Shown here piece after piece: positions 40,258-49,284 of a DNA stretch of 64,000 nt. The stretch comes from DATGKG01 sp963783145 (GTDB taxonomy: Bacteria > Desulfobacterota > Binatia > Binatales > Binataceae), in assembly GCA_963783145.1 (NCBI GenBank), contig CAWAMM010000003.1:186001-250000 (forward strand), read 5' to 3'. Each line of letters starts with the position of its first letter. Positions within the stretch are counted from its first letter, which is position 1. The notes beneath the pieces were generated by a model that was given only the letters and a program-made list of their open reading frames with translations, was not told where the DNA came from and searched no databases. Position numbers and translations under genes: made by a program.

Positions 40258-41580
40258 ATGAGGCGTCTTATACCTGTCCTTGCGGCATTAGTCCTTTGCA
40301 CGTTTGCATTCCTCCCTCGCGCCGCCCTCGCACAGACCCGGATGACCATTGAGCAGCCGAAGGGTCAGACCTGGCCGATCGCGGTGTCGGGACTGAAGAA
40401 TCTAGGTGGCGATGATAGCCAGGAGATCTCGTCGCAATTCGATCGCACCTTGTCGCGCAACTTGATGCTCTCGGGCTACTACACGCTGGTCGATCCGCAC
40501 ACCTTTATCGAAGATCCACAAAAGTCCGGCTATGAGCTGGGACAGTTCAACTTCGACGATTGGAAGTCGATCCGCGCCGAGTTCGTGGTCAAGGGCGCAG
40601 TGCAAGTGACCGGCGGAAAGGTTCAACTCACCGCGCGGCTATTCGACGTCTACCAGCAGCGCAGCATGATGGGTAAAACTTTCAACGGCGATCCCGCCGA
40701 AGTGCCGCGAATGGCGCGCCGCTTTGCCGACGCGGTGCTGGAAGCGGTCACCGGCACTAAGGGTCCATTCGATAGCAAGCTCGCTTTCGTCTCGACGCGC
40801 CGTGGCAGATTCAAAGAAATCTTCACCCAGAGCATCGACGGCGAAGATCTTTTTCAGGTCACCAACAACCCCACCATCAATCTGTTCCCGATGTGGGATC
40901 GCAACGCCGATCAGCTGCTTTATCTATCGTACAAAACCATGGCGCCCGCGTTGTACATCGCCAACCTGGTCGAGCGTCGCGAGCATCGTATCGATACCCA
41001 TCACGGCCGCATCATCGGAGGCGCAATCAGTCCCGACGGGCATCAGATCGTCGCCGCGATCGAAAACGCCGGCGCCACCAATCTCTACCTGATGGATTCC
41101 GAGGGTAACGAGATTCGCGAATTGACTGATACCGGCGGCATCAACGTAAGTCCGAACTTCTCGCCCGACGGGCAAACGCTCGCGTTTACCTCAGATCGAT
41201 CCGGAACGCCGCAGGTCTACACGATGAGTATCGAGGGCGGCGCATCGAAGCGCATCACGTATTCAGGCAATTACAACACCACGCCGGCGATCTCGCCCAA
41301 GGGCGACAGCATCGCGTATCAGAGCCGCGATGGCGGACGTTTCGACATCTACCAGATTCCGCTCAGTGGCGGCACGCCGGTGATGCTGACCGAGGGGAGC
41401 GGCTCGAATGAATCGGCCTCGTGGTCACCGGACGGAAGATATATCGCGTTCGCCTCTACACGCGGCGGACATTCACGCATCTACATTTTGCAGGTCGAAT
41501 CCCACAAAATCATATCTGCACTTACGGAGGGTAACGGCAATGATACCAATCCATCGTGGTCGTGGTGGCTCGGTGACTAG
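40258..41580 (+). CDS. tolB: Tol-Pal system protein TolB
   Basis: 440 residues. A signal peptide (IPVLAALVLCTFAFLPRAALA) is followed by the N-terminal domain and a six-bladed beta-propeller with repeats such as INVSPNFSPDGQTLAFTSDRSGTPQVYTM and SASWSPDGRYIAFASTRGG. Periplasmic partner of Pal. The pal start lies inside its last 41 nt. Confidence 0.96.
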   Translation: MRRLIPVLAALVLCTFAFLPRAALAQTRMTIEQPKGQTWPIAVSGLKNLGGDDSQEISSQFDRTLSRNLMLSGYYTLVDPHTFIEDPQKSGYELGQFNFDDWKSIRAEFVVKGAVQVTGGKVQLTARLFDVYQQRSMMGKTFNGDPAEVPRMARRFADAVLEAVTGTKGPFDSKLAFVSTRRGRFKEIFTQSIDGEDLFQVTNNPTINLFPMWDRNADQLLYLSYKTMAPALYIANLVERREHRIDTHHGRIIGGAISPDGHQIVAAIENAGATNLYLMDSEGNEIRELTDTGGINVSPNFSPDGQTLAFTSDRSGTPQVYTMSIEGGASKRITYSGNYNTTPAISPKGDSIAYQSRDGGRFDIYQIPLSGGTPVMLTEGSGSNESASWSPDGRYIAFASTRGGHSRIYILQVESHKIISALTEGNGNDTNPSWSWWLGD

Positions 41581-42121
41581 GACTGCGGAGGTCACGCGCA
41601 TCGTGGCAGCGGGGCTGATCTGCTTTGCGCTGGGCGTCGCGGGATGTTCATCCAAGAAGACGCAGAACATGGAAGGACTCCCCAATGGCGGTGCGCAGAC
41701 CGGTAGCGATCTAACGCAGAAGAACACACTCGAAGATTATTCGAAGACTGGCCAGCTTGGCGGCGGTACCAACGGACCGCTCACGGATATCCATTTCGGA
41801 TACAACGACTACACTGTGCAGCCGCAGGACAGTTCGATCCTTCGTACCAACGCGACCTGGTTACAGGACCATCCTGGAACCAATGTGCAGGTGGAAGGCA
41901 ATTGCGATGAGCGTGGGTCGGAGGAATACAACATCGCGCTCGGGGCTAAACGCGCGCAATCGGCCAAGGATTATCTGACCACGCTGGGGATTTCGCCGAG
42001 CAGGATCTCCACCATCAGCTATGGTAAGGAATTGCCAATCTGCCACGAGTCAGACGAAAGCTGCTGGCAGCAAAATCGTCGCGATCACTTCGTCGTCAGC
42101 GGCAATCAAGCCGGCCGCTAG
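41540..42121 (+). CDS. pal: Peptidoglycan-associated lipoprotein Pal
   Basis: 193 residues from ATG 41540, with GGAGG 9 nt upstream. GTG at 41573 is an alternative with a more typical signal length but no good ribosome binding site. Lipobox LGVAGC gives the lipidated Cys. The C-terminal OmpA-like domain binds peptidoglycan (VEGNCDERGSEEYNIALGAKRAQSAKDYL). It anchors the outer membrane to the wall and docks TolB. Confidence 0.95.
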   Translation: MIPIHRGRGGSVTRTAEVTRIVAAGLICFALGVAGCSSKKTQNMEGLPNGGAQTGSDLTQKNTLEDYSKTGQLGGGTNGPLTDIHFGYNDYTVQPQDSSILRTNATWLQDHPGTNVQVEGNCDERGSEEYNIALGAKRAQSAKDYLTTLGISPSRISTISYGKELPICHESDESCWQQNRRDHFVVSGNQAGR

Positions 42122-42132
42122 GAGCAACCACG

Positions 42133-43035
42133 TTGCGTTTCTCTTCCATCGCTATCTGCGCCGGGATGATCATGGTCCTTGGGCTGTTCGCCGGGTGCTC
42201 CGATGAATCGTCCAACATCAACCAACTCAACCAGAACGAATTTGCGCTGCGCGGAATGATCGCGAGTGACCGCCAGCAGATCGATGCGCTGCGGGCCGAT
42301 CTCAAGCGCACCCAGGACGATCTCGCCGAGATGAAACATGGCAGTGGCGAGAGCGCGGCGGCTGCCGCGCCCGCCGACGTCAACGATCGTCTGGCGAAAC
42401 TCGAATCGGAAGTAAACGCGTTGCAGGTCGCGCTTCCGACGGCGCCTTCGCCGGTTGCCGGAACAGAACCTCCCGGAACCTCGCCTGCCCCGGGCGCGTC
42501 GACGATTTCACCGCCGCCGGGCCCCAGCGTCGCTTCGGCAACCCCGCCGGCTCCGAGTGCGACCGAACCGGGCGCGCCCGCCGCGACCACCGAACCAGCG
42601 CCGACCTGGCCGCAAGACCTCGACAAGGAAATCGCCGATTCGCAAAACTCCAAAGAGGCAGGCGCGAAGATTTATCGCAAAGGCCTCGATGCCATGAAAG
42701 CTGGAAACTATCCGACCGCGATCATCGAGTTCGCGAAGGTGCAGCATAGTTATCCGAAGTCGCCGCTCTCGGAGCCCGCGCAATACTTCACCGCGAATGC
42801 ATTTTTCGAAAGCAACAAGTTCGAGCAGGCGATCCTGCAGTTCAACGATCTGACCATGCGCTTTCCGAACAGCCGCTTCCTGTGCGAAAGCCTTCTGCGC
42901 GAAGGCGAATCGTTTGTGAAGCTCAATGACCGCATCGATGCGCGCCTCACGCTGCAAAAGCTCGCCGGCAATACCAGCTGTTCGACTCAATCGGTGGCCG
43001 CCAATAACATGCTCAAAGATCTCGGGAGCGATTAG
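42133..43035 (+). CDS. cpoB: CpoB/YbgF-like lipoprotein
   Basis: 300 residues from TTG 42133, with AGGAG 8 nt upstream. Unlike the soluble E. coli protein it has a lipobox (GLFAGC). A coiled coil (NEFALRGMIASDRQQIDALRADLKRTQDDLAEM) is followed by a Pro/Ala/Thr-rich linker of about 70 residues and C-terminal TPR repeats (AGAKIYRKGLDAMKAGNYPTAIIEFAKV, AQYFTANAFFESNKFEQAILQFNDLTMRFPNSRF). It coordinates wall synthesis with Tol-Pal constriction in E. coli. Confidence 0.93.
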   Translation: MRFSSIAICAGMIMVLGLFAGCSDESSNINQLNQNEFALRGMIASDRQQIDALRADLKRTQDDLAEMKHGSGESAAAAAPADVNDRLAKLESEVNALQVALPTAPSPVAGTEPPGTSPAPGASTISPPPGPSVASATPPAPSATEPGAPAATTEPAPTWPQDLDKEIADSQNSKEAGAKIYRKGLDAMKAGNYPTAIIEFAKVQHSYPKSPLSEPAQYFTANAFFESNKFEQAILQFNDLTMRFPNSRFLCESLLREGESFVKLNDRIDARLTLQKLAGNTSCSTQSVAANNMLKDLGSD

Positions 43036-43076
43036 CGTTGGGTAGGAAGATCGCAAATCGTCTGGATTTCCCGGAT

Positions 43077-43148
43077 GAGACCCGAAGGGGGCGCGAAGCG
43101 CCGCGGCGCAGCCGCTCCCGAGGCGTAGCGCAGCGTAGTCGAGGGAAA
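43077..43148 (+). repeat. 72-bp structured repeat, ribF-leader copy
   Basis: It ends 8 nt before the ribF start. It has the same orientation relative to ribF as the copy at 37629-37700 has relative to gap. The three hairpins are CCC-GAA-GGG, GGCGC-GAA-GCGCC and GCGGC-GCA-GCCGC. Confidence 0.8.
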
Positions 43149-43156
43149 ATATAGAG

Positions 43157-44080
43157 ATGGAGATACTCCGCGACCTCGACGCGATTGCGCGCCATCCTTA
43201 CCCGGTGGTCGCCTTCGGTAATTTCGACGGCGTACATCTGGGGCATCGCGCGATCATGAAGGCCGCGATGGATCGCGCGCGCGCCGCAGGTGGCACTTCG
43301 TTCGCGCTGACCTTCGATCCGCTTCCCTCGAAGCTGCTGTTCCCCGAACGCGCGCCGAAGCTGATTCTGCTGCCCGAGGACAAACTCGAGCTGCTGCGGA
43401 TTTCCGGAATCGACGGCGTGATCGTCGTGCAGTTCACCCGCGAGTTCAGCCTGATCGAGCCACGCGACTTCGTTCGCGACTACCTGGTCGGCAGGATCGG
43501 GGTGCGCGAAGTAGTAGTCGGGCATAGCGTGAACTTTGGTCATAAGCGCGCGGGCAATGCCTCGGTGATGGTCGAGTTGGGTCGCGAATTCGGCTTCGAT
43601 ACCACGGTAGTTGGCCCCGTCAAGCAGACCGGACTGGAGGTCTCGTCGACCAAGATTCGCGAACTGGTTGCGAGCGGTGAGGTGCGGGTCGCGGCGAAGC
43701 TGCTAGGACGCTACCACTTCCTGCATGGGACGGTGGTGCGAGGCCGCGAGCGCGGCCGCACGATTGGATTTCCCACCGCGAACCTTGAAAGCGAAACCGA
43801 ATGCCTTCCGTCCGATGGCGTGTATGCGACTCGGGTTATCCTGGATGATGGCCACTATGGCTCAATCACCAATATCGGCATGCGCCCGACCTTCAATGAG
43901 AGCGCGCGCTCGGTCGAGGCGCACATCTTTGACTTCAATCGCGACATCTACGGGCATCGCATCAAGCTGGAACTAATCGAAAGGATTCGGGGCGAGAAGA
44001 AATTCGCTTCCGCCGATGAGCTCAAACATCAGATTGCGCAGGATCTGAACCGCGCACGCGAAATTCTCGCCAGCGCCTAA
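43157..44080 (+). CDS. ribF: Bifunctional riboflavin kinase / FAD synthetase
   Basis: 307 residues. The N-terminal FMN adenylyltransferase domain has FGNFDGVHLGHRAIM and VVGHSVNFGHKRAG. The C-terminal kinase domain has FLHGTVVRGRERGRTIGFPTANLE and VYATRV. It converts riboflavin to FMN and FAD. The structured repeat at 43077-43148 lies in its leader. It is not an FMN riboswitch, as the conserved RFN element is absent. An MFS gene follows after 6 nt. Confidence 0.96.
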   Translation: MEILRDLDAIARHPYPVVAFGNFDGVHLGHRAIMKAAMDRARAAGGTSFALTFDPLPSKLLFPERAPKLILLPEDKLELLRISGIDGVIVVQFTREFSLIEPRDFVRDYLVGRIGVREVVVGHSVNFGHKRAGNASVMVELGREFGFDTTVVGPVKQTGLEVSSTKIRELVASGEVRVAAKLLGRYHFLHGTVVRGRERGRTIGFPTANLESETECLPSDGVYATRVILDDGHYGSITNIGMRPTFNESARSVEAHIFDFNRDIYGHRIKLELIERIRGEKKFASADELKHQIAQDLNRAREILASA

Positions 44081-44086
44081 GCTTCG

Positions 44087-45241
44087 GTGACCAATGAGCG
44101 CAGGCTGACCGGGCTGGCCTACGCCTGCCTGCTGATGTTCGGTCTGCATGCCGGATGGGTCGGGCCGTTCCTCGCGCAGATTTCGCACGCTCTTTTTATA
44201 CCTATCGACGACGCAGGACTCGTGATCAGCGCGGCGTCGGCAGGCTACTTCATCGCCCTACTGGTCACGGGAACTGTCAGTCATCGCTGGAGCGCGCACA
44301 GAATTCTGGTAGTCGCGATGTCGTTGTTCGGCGCTGGTCTGATCGGTCTCGCCCTCGCTACCGGACTTCCTACTCTGCTGGGCGCCGGCGTGCTCATCGG
44401 CATCGGCAATGGCGCCATCGATGTGGCGGCCAACGCGCTGGTGGTTGACCTCAATAGCGAGCGGCTCGCTGCCGCGCTCAATTATCTTCACATGCTGTTC
44501 GGCGTCGGCGCACTGCTGGGCCCGTTAATCGTCGGTTTCGCGCTCGCGCGCACGATTCCATATTGGTGGATCTTCGCGGGCGGCGGTCTGGGCTGCTGGA
44601 CGGTCGCGATCGCGCTGCTGATCTCTCCGGCCGTCCAGGTCCGCGTGCCTGCGATGCCGGGCGGTTTCGTGACGCTACTCGCGCGTCCACTGATCTGGGT
44701 ACTGGGCGGTATGCTGTTCCTTTACGTCGGCGGTGAAATGGGAATCGGCGCGTGGCTCTTCCTGTACCTGCGCACCGCTGCTGCGCTCGGCGCGACAGTC
44801 GCTTCATGGGGCGTATCGTTTTACTGGCTTGGCCTGATTGTGGGCCGCATCGTCGGCGGCCGCCTGGCGCATCGGATTGCGGTGCGCGAGGTCACGATCC
44901 TGGCGTCGATACTTTCTGCGCTTGCGCTGGTCGGATTGATCGCGGCGCCGATGACGCATGTCGTCGCAGCGGCAATGGTCTTCCTGATCGGCTTCGGCTA
45001 CGGGCCTATATTTCCCAACATGATTGCCGCGAGCGCGACCCGTTTTCCCTCGCAGGTCGGCCGGATGTCGTCGATCGTGATCGCCGGCGGTGCGCTGGGC
45101 GGAGTCTTCGTTCCATGGCTGATGGGGCGTGCAATGGCGGACGCGACCCCGCGTTCGAGTATGGAGTTCGCACTCGGTGTCACCGTGCTGATGGCACTCC
45201 TTGCGGTCGCCGTACGAGGTGGTGACGCGCCAGCCGTCTAA
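44087..45241 (+). CDS. MFS transporter
   Basis: 384 residues with about 12 hydrophobic helices in two similar halves. The loop VSHRWSAHRILV after helix 2 matches the MFS signature loop, and GRIVGGRLAHRIAVREV is its counterpart in the second half. The start is GTG 44087. It belongs to the fucose-permease-like branch by pattern (weak). The substrate is unknown. It follows ribF by 6 nt; linkage to riboflavin is possible but unsupported. Confidence 0.85.
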   Translation: MTNERRLTGLAYACLLMFGLHAGWVGPFLAQISHALFIPIDDAGLVISAASAGYFIALLVTGTVSHRWSAHRILVVAMSLFGAGLIGLALATGLPTLLGAGVLIGIGNGAIDVAANALVVDLNSERLAAALNYLHMLFGVGALLGPLIVGFALARTIPYWWIFAGGGLGCWTVAIALLISPAVQVRVPAMPGGFVTLLARPLIWVLGGMLFLYVGGEMGIGAWLFLYLRTAAALGATVASWGVSFYWLGLIVGRIVGGRLAHRIAVREVTILASILSALALVGLIAAPMTHVVAAAMVFLIGFGYGPIFPNMIAASATRFPSQVGRMSSIVIAGGALGGVFVPWLMGRAMADATPRSSMEFALGVTVLMALLAVAVRGGDAPAV

Positions 45242-45339
45242 TGCCTGAGGGATCGCAGAGTGCCCGGTCGCACCGGTGATCAGACACACCGCTGGACCCT
45301 CAAGGATCAGCGGCGGAAAAATGGCCTATCGTCAAACCA

Positions 45340-46461
45340 TTAGTCCGCGATCCCGTAAAGCTCGGCGACGTTGTCGTGGAGAATCCAGTTCTTCTCATCG
45401 TCGGTTAGCGATTGCGAATGCTCGCGCAGCAGCTCCTGTGAATTAGGCCAGGTCGAGTCGCTATGCGGGAAATCATTCGCCCACATCAGGCGATGAGGAT
45501 TCAGCATGTCAGTACTCTTGAACGCCACCCAGTCGTCCTGGAACGTCGTGTAGATGTTTTCCCGGAAGTACTCACTCGGCAATTTCGAGAGCTTATACAT
45601 GTCGAGCCAGTAGCGATGACGATCGTAGGCGTGGTCCATCCGGTACATGAAATGCGGCACCCAGCCGGCGTCGGCCTCAACGCAGGCGATCTTCAACTTA
45701 GGATGCCGCTCGAAAACGCCACCCAGAATGAACATGCCCATGATGTCCTGATTGCCGCGAATGATCGACATGAAGGAGTTCGACCTGGGTCCGCGTGGAG
45801 GATTGGCGAGTCCTTCACGCGAGGTCAGGATGTGGAAGCTCAACGGCATCTTCATCGCGATCGCCGCCTCGAAGAACTCATCATAGACCGCGCTGTGGTA
45901 ATCCTCGATGATCGGAAAACCCGGCATCATCACGCCGCGCAGTCCCATCGCCTTCATCTTCGCGAGGTCCTCGATGCCTTCTTCGGGCGTGCGCATCGCG
46001 GTCTGACCCAGACCCAGCAGGCGGTCCGGATGCGCGCCGGAAAACTCGGCAATCCAGAGGTTGTAGGCATCGAAGCAGGCCTTCTTGTAGTCCGCATCAG
46101 GATGGTTGCAGAGGACCATTCCGACGCTGGGATAAATCACCTCAGCGTCCACGCCATCGCGATCTTGGTCGGCCATCCGCGCTTCGGGATCCCATCCGCC
46201 GCGATGGAGGTCGTCGAACTTCGCGAAGCGCGCCGAAGTTGCGAGACCCTCGGCTGGGACACCCGCGGCGGCGACCAATCCCATCGGGATAGTCTGCTTC
46301 ATCCCTTCAACTACGTAAGTGTCGCCACCCTTCTCCTGCCATACGACGCGCGGCGCGACGTCCTTGTACTTACTATCGATTCTCGCGATGTAAGTATCGG
46401 GCGGCTCCATGATGTGTGAGTCGGATGAGATGATCGGCTTTTTGATCAAGCTGTTAGCCAT
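45340..46461 (-). CDS. Amidohydrolase_2 family metal-dependent hydrolase
   Basis: 373 residues. TIM-barrel metal-binding residues appear in SSDSHIMEP (Asp14, His16, Glu19), LSFHILTSREG, EADAGWVPHFMYRMDHAYD and MWANDFPHSDS. The group includes ACMSD-like decarboxylases and C-C bond hydrolases; members with this layout are abundant in some soil lineages and their substrates are unknown. The D-aminoacylase-like gene lies just upstream in the same orientation (46-nt gap). Confidence 0.85.
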   Translation of the reverse strand: MANSLIKKPIISSDSHIMEPPDTYIARIDSKYKDVAPRVVWQEKGGDTYVVEGMKQTIPMGLVAAAGVPAEGLATSARFAKFDDLHRGGWDPEARMADQDRDGVDAEVIYPSVGMVLCNHPDADYKKACFDAYNLWIAEFSGAHPDRLLGLGQTAMRTPEEGIEDLAKMKAMGLRGVMMPGFPIIEDYHSAVYDEFFEAAIAMKMPLSFHILTSREGLANPPRGPRSNSFMSIIRGNQDIMGMFILGGVFERHPKLKIACVEADAGWVPHFMYRMDHAYDRHRYWLDMYKLSKLPSEYFRENIYTTFQDDWVAFKSTDMLNPHRLMWANDFPHSDSTWPNSQELLREHSQSLTDDEKNWILHDNVAELYGIAD

Positions 46462-46507
46462 GGGATCTTCGCTCCTCGCTTAACGAACGATGGGTAAATG
46501 TTATTGA

Positions 46508-48181
46508 CTATGAGTGAAGCACCGTGCCGGGCGTCGCCCCCGTATAGCGCTCATTTTCGTAAACCGGCACGCCGTTGACGACAGTATGGATGACGCCGGT
46601 GGCGGGCATCACCAGGCGCTTGCCACCGCCGGGCAGGTCGTCTTTCAAGGTGCCGCGCCGCGCTGAGCCCACCGTGTTGGCATCGAAGATCGCGATATCG
46701 GCGTTATTTCCTACATTCAGACGGCCGCGGCCCTTGAGTCCGAAGAAGTCCGCCGGCTCGGAGGTGAGCCGCTTGATCGCGTACTCGAGCGTGATGGCGT
46801 TCAGCTCGCGCACCCAATGGCCGAGCAGGTAAGTGCAATAGCCCGCATCGCAGAGCAAAGTGACGTGCGCGCCGGCGTCGGAGAGTCCGATCATCGGGCG
46901 CGGATCGTTAATCAGCTTCCCGAGCCGCTCTTCGTTGGTGTTGAATACCGATTGCGCGAACGAAATGTTCAAGTCGTCTTCGATCGCGAGATCGAGCATG
47001 GTCTCGAATTCATAGCCTTCACGTCCACGGTCACGCGCGATATCAGCTACCGACCTCCCAATCAGGCTCTTCAGCTCCGGCTTGCCGACGTCGCTCACCT
47101 CGACCCGCTTGAAGTTGCGCCGCAACACGCCTTTGCTCATCTCGTCAACCACGGCTCGGCGAAAATCAGGATCGGCGTAAAGTTGCTTGAGCTTCTCAGG
47201 CGGCTGGTCTACCGCCGGCTGCCAAGATTTCATCAATGAAAAAGCCATCCCCGATTTGAACTCGATTTCCGCAATCAGGGGGCGACAGGTCATCTGCGGA
47301 ACTCCCCCACGCTTGATCAACGCCTCGGAGCGCTGCAGCGTTTCGAGGGCGGCTAGCGGTTTGTCCTCGAGGTCAAAGATCGCCAGCCACGTCACCTTCC
47401 GTTCGCTCTCGTCGAGCAGGAACTTCAGCAGATCCAGTTCGTGATCCTGGATATGGCCGAAGTTCTGGGTCAGCGTGACTTCGATTACACCCTTGCCGAG
47501 CTCGCGCAGTACATGAGAATAAGCGCCCAACTCGGCGCGATCGGCCAGCCGACAGGCGAGCGGCCGCCCTTTGTAACCCACGTGCTGAATGCCGGTGGTC
47601 AGCGACCAGCCAAGCGCGCCGGCCGTAACCGCCTCGCGCAGCAGCGCGGCGATTTTTGCCGTTTCATCCGCGGTAGCCGTGCGTTCCATCGACTCCTCAC
47701 CCATCACGTAGTGGCGAAATGGGGTGAGCGGGGCCAGGAAACCCAGATTGATCGCACTGCCGCGCCGACCGGCCGCTTGCAAATAGCTGGGGAAACTCTC
47801 CCAATCCCAGGTGATGCCGCGTTTGAGGACCTCGTAAGGAATCGCCTCGACGTTAACTAGATCCAGCGCCGCAATGTCATGGGCCTGGGGACGGCATGGT
47901 GCCAGCCCGACGCCGCAATTGCCCATCACGACGCTAGTGACTCCATGCCATGAGGAGCTGGTGATCTGCGGGTCCCAGCAGATTTGGGCATCGTAATGGG
48001 TGTGCGGATCGACGAAGCCGGGCGCGACAATCAGACCATCGGCATCGATGGTCTGATTCGCACCATCCTTTATCGATCCGATTTCCGCGATCATGCCGTC
48101 CTTGACCGCAATGTCGGCCATTCGGCGCGGCGCGCCGGTTCCATCTACTACCGTTCCGTTTTTAACCAACAAGTCGTACAT
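46508..48181 (-). CDS. D-aminoacylase-like amidohydrolase
   Basis: 557 residues from ATG 48181 (GAGG 9 nt upstream); earlier in-frame ATGs would add an unrelated Arg/Ser-rich extension. It has the urease-superfamily layout: beta-sandwich MYDLLVKNGTVVDGTGAP, then metal-binding His60 and His62 in PGFVDPHTHYDAQ, and Cys89 in VVMGNCGVG, where D-aminoacylase has its bridging Cys. The C-terminus has VLHSGDAGAH-like GLSDAGAHVTLL. It would hydrolyse an N-acyl or cyclic amide bond; the substrate is unknown. It is divergent from the crotonase at 48396. Confidence 0.85.
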   Translation of the reverse strand: MYDLLVKNGTVVDGTGAPRRMADIAVKDGMIAEIGSIKDGANQTIDADGLIVAPGFVDPHTHYDAQICWDPQITSSSWHGVTSVVMGNCGVGLAPCRPQAHDIAALDLVNVEAIPYEVLKRGITWDWESFPSYLQAAGRRGSAINLGFLAPLTPFRHYVMGEESMERTATADETAKIAALLREAVTAGALGWSLTTGIQHVGYKGRPLACRLADRAELGAYSHVLRELGKGVIEVTLTQNFGHIQDHELDLLKFLLDESERKVTWLAIFDLEDKPLAALETLQRSEALIKRGGVPQMTCRPLIAEIEFKSGMAFSLMKSWQPAVDQPPEKLKQLYADPDFRRAVVDEMSKGVLRRNFKRVEVSDVGKPELKSLIGRSVADIARDRGREGYEFETMLDLAIEDDLNISFAQSVFNTNEERLGKLINDPRPMIGLSDAGAHVTLLCDAGYCTYLLGHWVRELNAITLEYAIKRLTSEPADFFGLKGRGRLNVGNNADIAIFDANTVGSARRGTLKDDLPGGGKRLVMPATGVIHTVVNGVPVYENERYTGATPGTVLHS

Positions 48182-48318
48182 GCTACTTGACCTCGTAGTG
48201 ATGAGCGGCCGGCTCGACATAGGTGACCGGCCCCGTTTGCTTCCCGCGTCGTTCAAAACATCCAGTAGACCTTTTATCGCGTTTTTGAAAGCCGACGATC
48301 TTATTCTGGACCGCTGAC

Positions 48319-48336
48319 TGGTCATTGAAGTGACCA
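48319..48336. promoter_or_regulatory. Operator-like inverted repeat TGGTCA-N6-TGACCA
   Basis: Perfect 6-bp arms around a 6-nt spacer in the divergent region between the D-aminoacylase-like gene (minus) and the crotonase gene (plus). Size and symmetry fit a dimeric repressor such as TetR or GntR type. No such regulator gene is nearby. Confidence 0.5.
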
Positions 48337-48395
48337 TCCGCGGCGACATCATATCGAGTTGGTCGCGATCGTAACCTTGGCGGGAGGCTGAACCG

Positions 48396-49202
48396 ATGAA
48401 ACCGATTAGATTCGAGGACTATGCCAACCGGTACGATTGCTTATCGATGAAACGGGAGGACGGAATTCTGCAGCTGACCATTCATGCCAGAAATGCGCCG
48501 GACCAACCCTGCCTCTGGAGCAACGCTCCGCACGAGGAGCTGTCATTCGCCTTCTATGACATCGCGCGCGATCGCGAGAATCGGTGCGTAATCATAACCG
48601 GCGCGGGTGACGCGTTCTGCGCCGAGATGCATCCCTCGGTTAGCGGCCTGTCTCGCTTTAGCGAAGGCAAGCTGACGCCAGAGATGTTCGAGAAGATGGA
48701 TCAGACCGGTCATGATGGACGTCACCTGCTATTCAATCTTCTGAATATCGAAGTGCCGATGATAGCGGCGGTGAACGGCCCTGCTTTTATCCATGCTGAA
48801 CTGGCGGTGCTCTGCGATATCGTGCTTGCCGCCGAAAGTGCGGAGTTCCAGGACGCTCCTCACTTCCCAATGGGTATTGTTCCCGGTGACGGCGTGCATC
48901 TCGTATGGCCACTGGTGCTAGGTCCGAATCGTGGCCGCTATTTTCTGCTGACCGGGCAAAAGCTCTCGGCGCGGGAGGCGCTCAAACTCGGTGTGGTGAA
49001 TGAGGTATTGCCGCGCGAAGGGCTGCTCCCGCGAGCATGGCAACTGGCGCGGGAAATTTGCCAGCGTCCCCCATTTGTTCAGCGCTACGCGCGAATCGCT
49101 ATGACACAAATGCTCAAGCAAATGATGCTCGACGGACTCGGACACGGGATCGCCCTCGAGAGCCTGGCGATGTTCGGAGGCGTCGGCGTGAAGAAAACCT
49201 GA
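48396..49202 (+). CDS. 6-oxocamphor-hydrolase-like crotonase (beta-diketone C-C hydrolase)
   Basis: 268 residues. By memory alignment it matches Rhodococcus 6-oxocamphor hydrolase closely, including EFQDAPHFPMGIVPGDGVHLVWP and LGPNRGRYFLLTGQ. Its reported catalytic residues are kept: His133, His156, Asp165 and Glu255. The enzyme cleaves a cyclic beta-diketone by retro-Claisen reaction without CoA. GGAGG lies 9 nt before the start. A TetR-like operator is upstream. A cyclic 1,3-diketone from terpenoid or alicyclic breakdown is the likely substrate. Confidence 0.85.
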   Translation: MKPIRFEDYANRYDCLSMKREDGILQLTIHARNAPDQPCLWSNAPHEELSFAFYDIARDRENRCVIITGAGDAFCAEMHPSVSGLSRFSEGKLTPEMFEKMDQTGHDGRHLLFNLLNIEVPMIAAVNGPAFIHAELAVLCDIVLAAESAEFQDAPHFPMGIVPGDGVHLVWPLVLGPNRGRYFLLTGQKLSAREALKLGVVNEVLPREGLLPRAWQLAREICQRPPFVQRYARIAMTQMLKQMMLDGLGHGIALESLAMFGGVGVKKT

Positions 49203-49284
49203 GTTTCAGGACTCAAGCGTTTGACATTCAACTGACCTGGGTGCATTAGCCCGAGAGACCCCGCAACAACTGGAGGATGAGACC

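Noticed and set aside
43036..43156. FMN riboswitch upstream of ribF
   Set aside because: The RFN element is about 120 nt with conserved blocks not found here; the region is a repeat also found before gap.
48182..48352. N-terminal extension of the D-aminoacylase-like protein to 48352
   Set aside because: The added 57 residues are Arg/Ser-rich, cross the likely operator, and the ATG at 48181 begins the conserved beta-sandwich.
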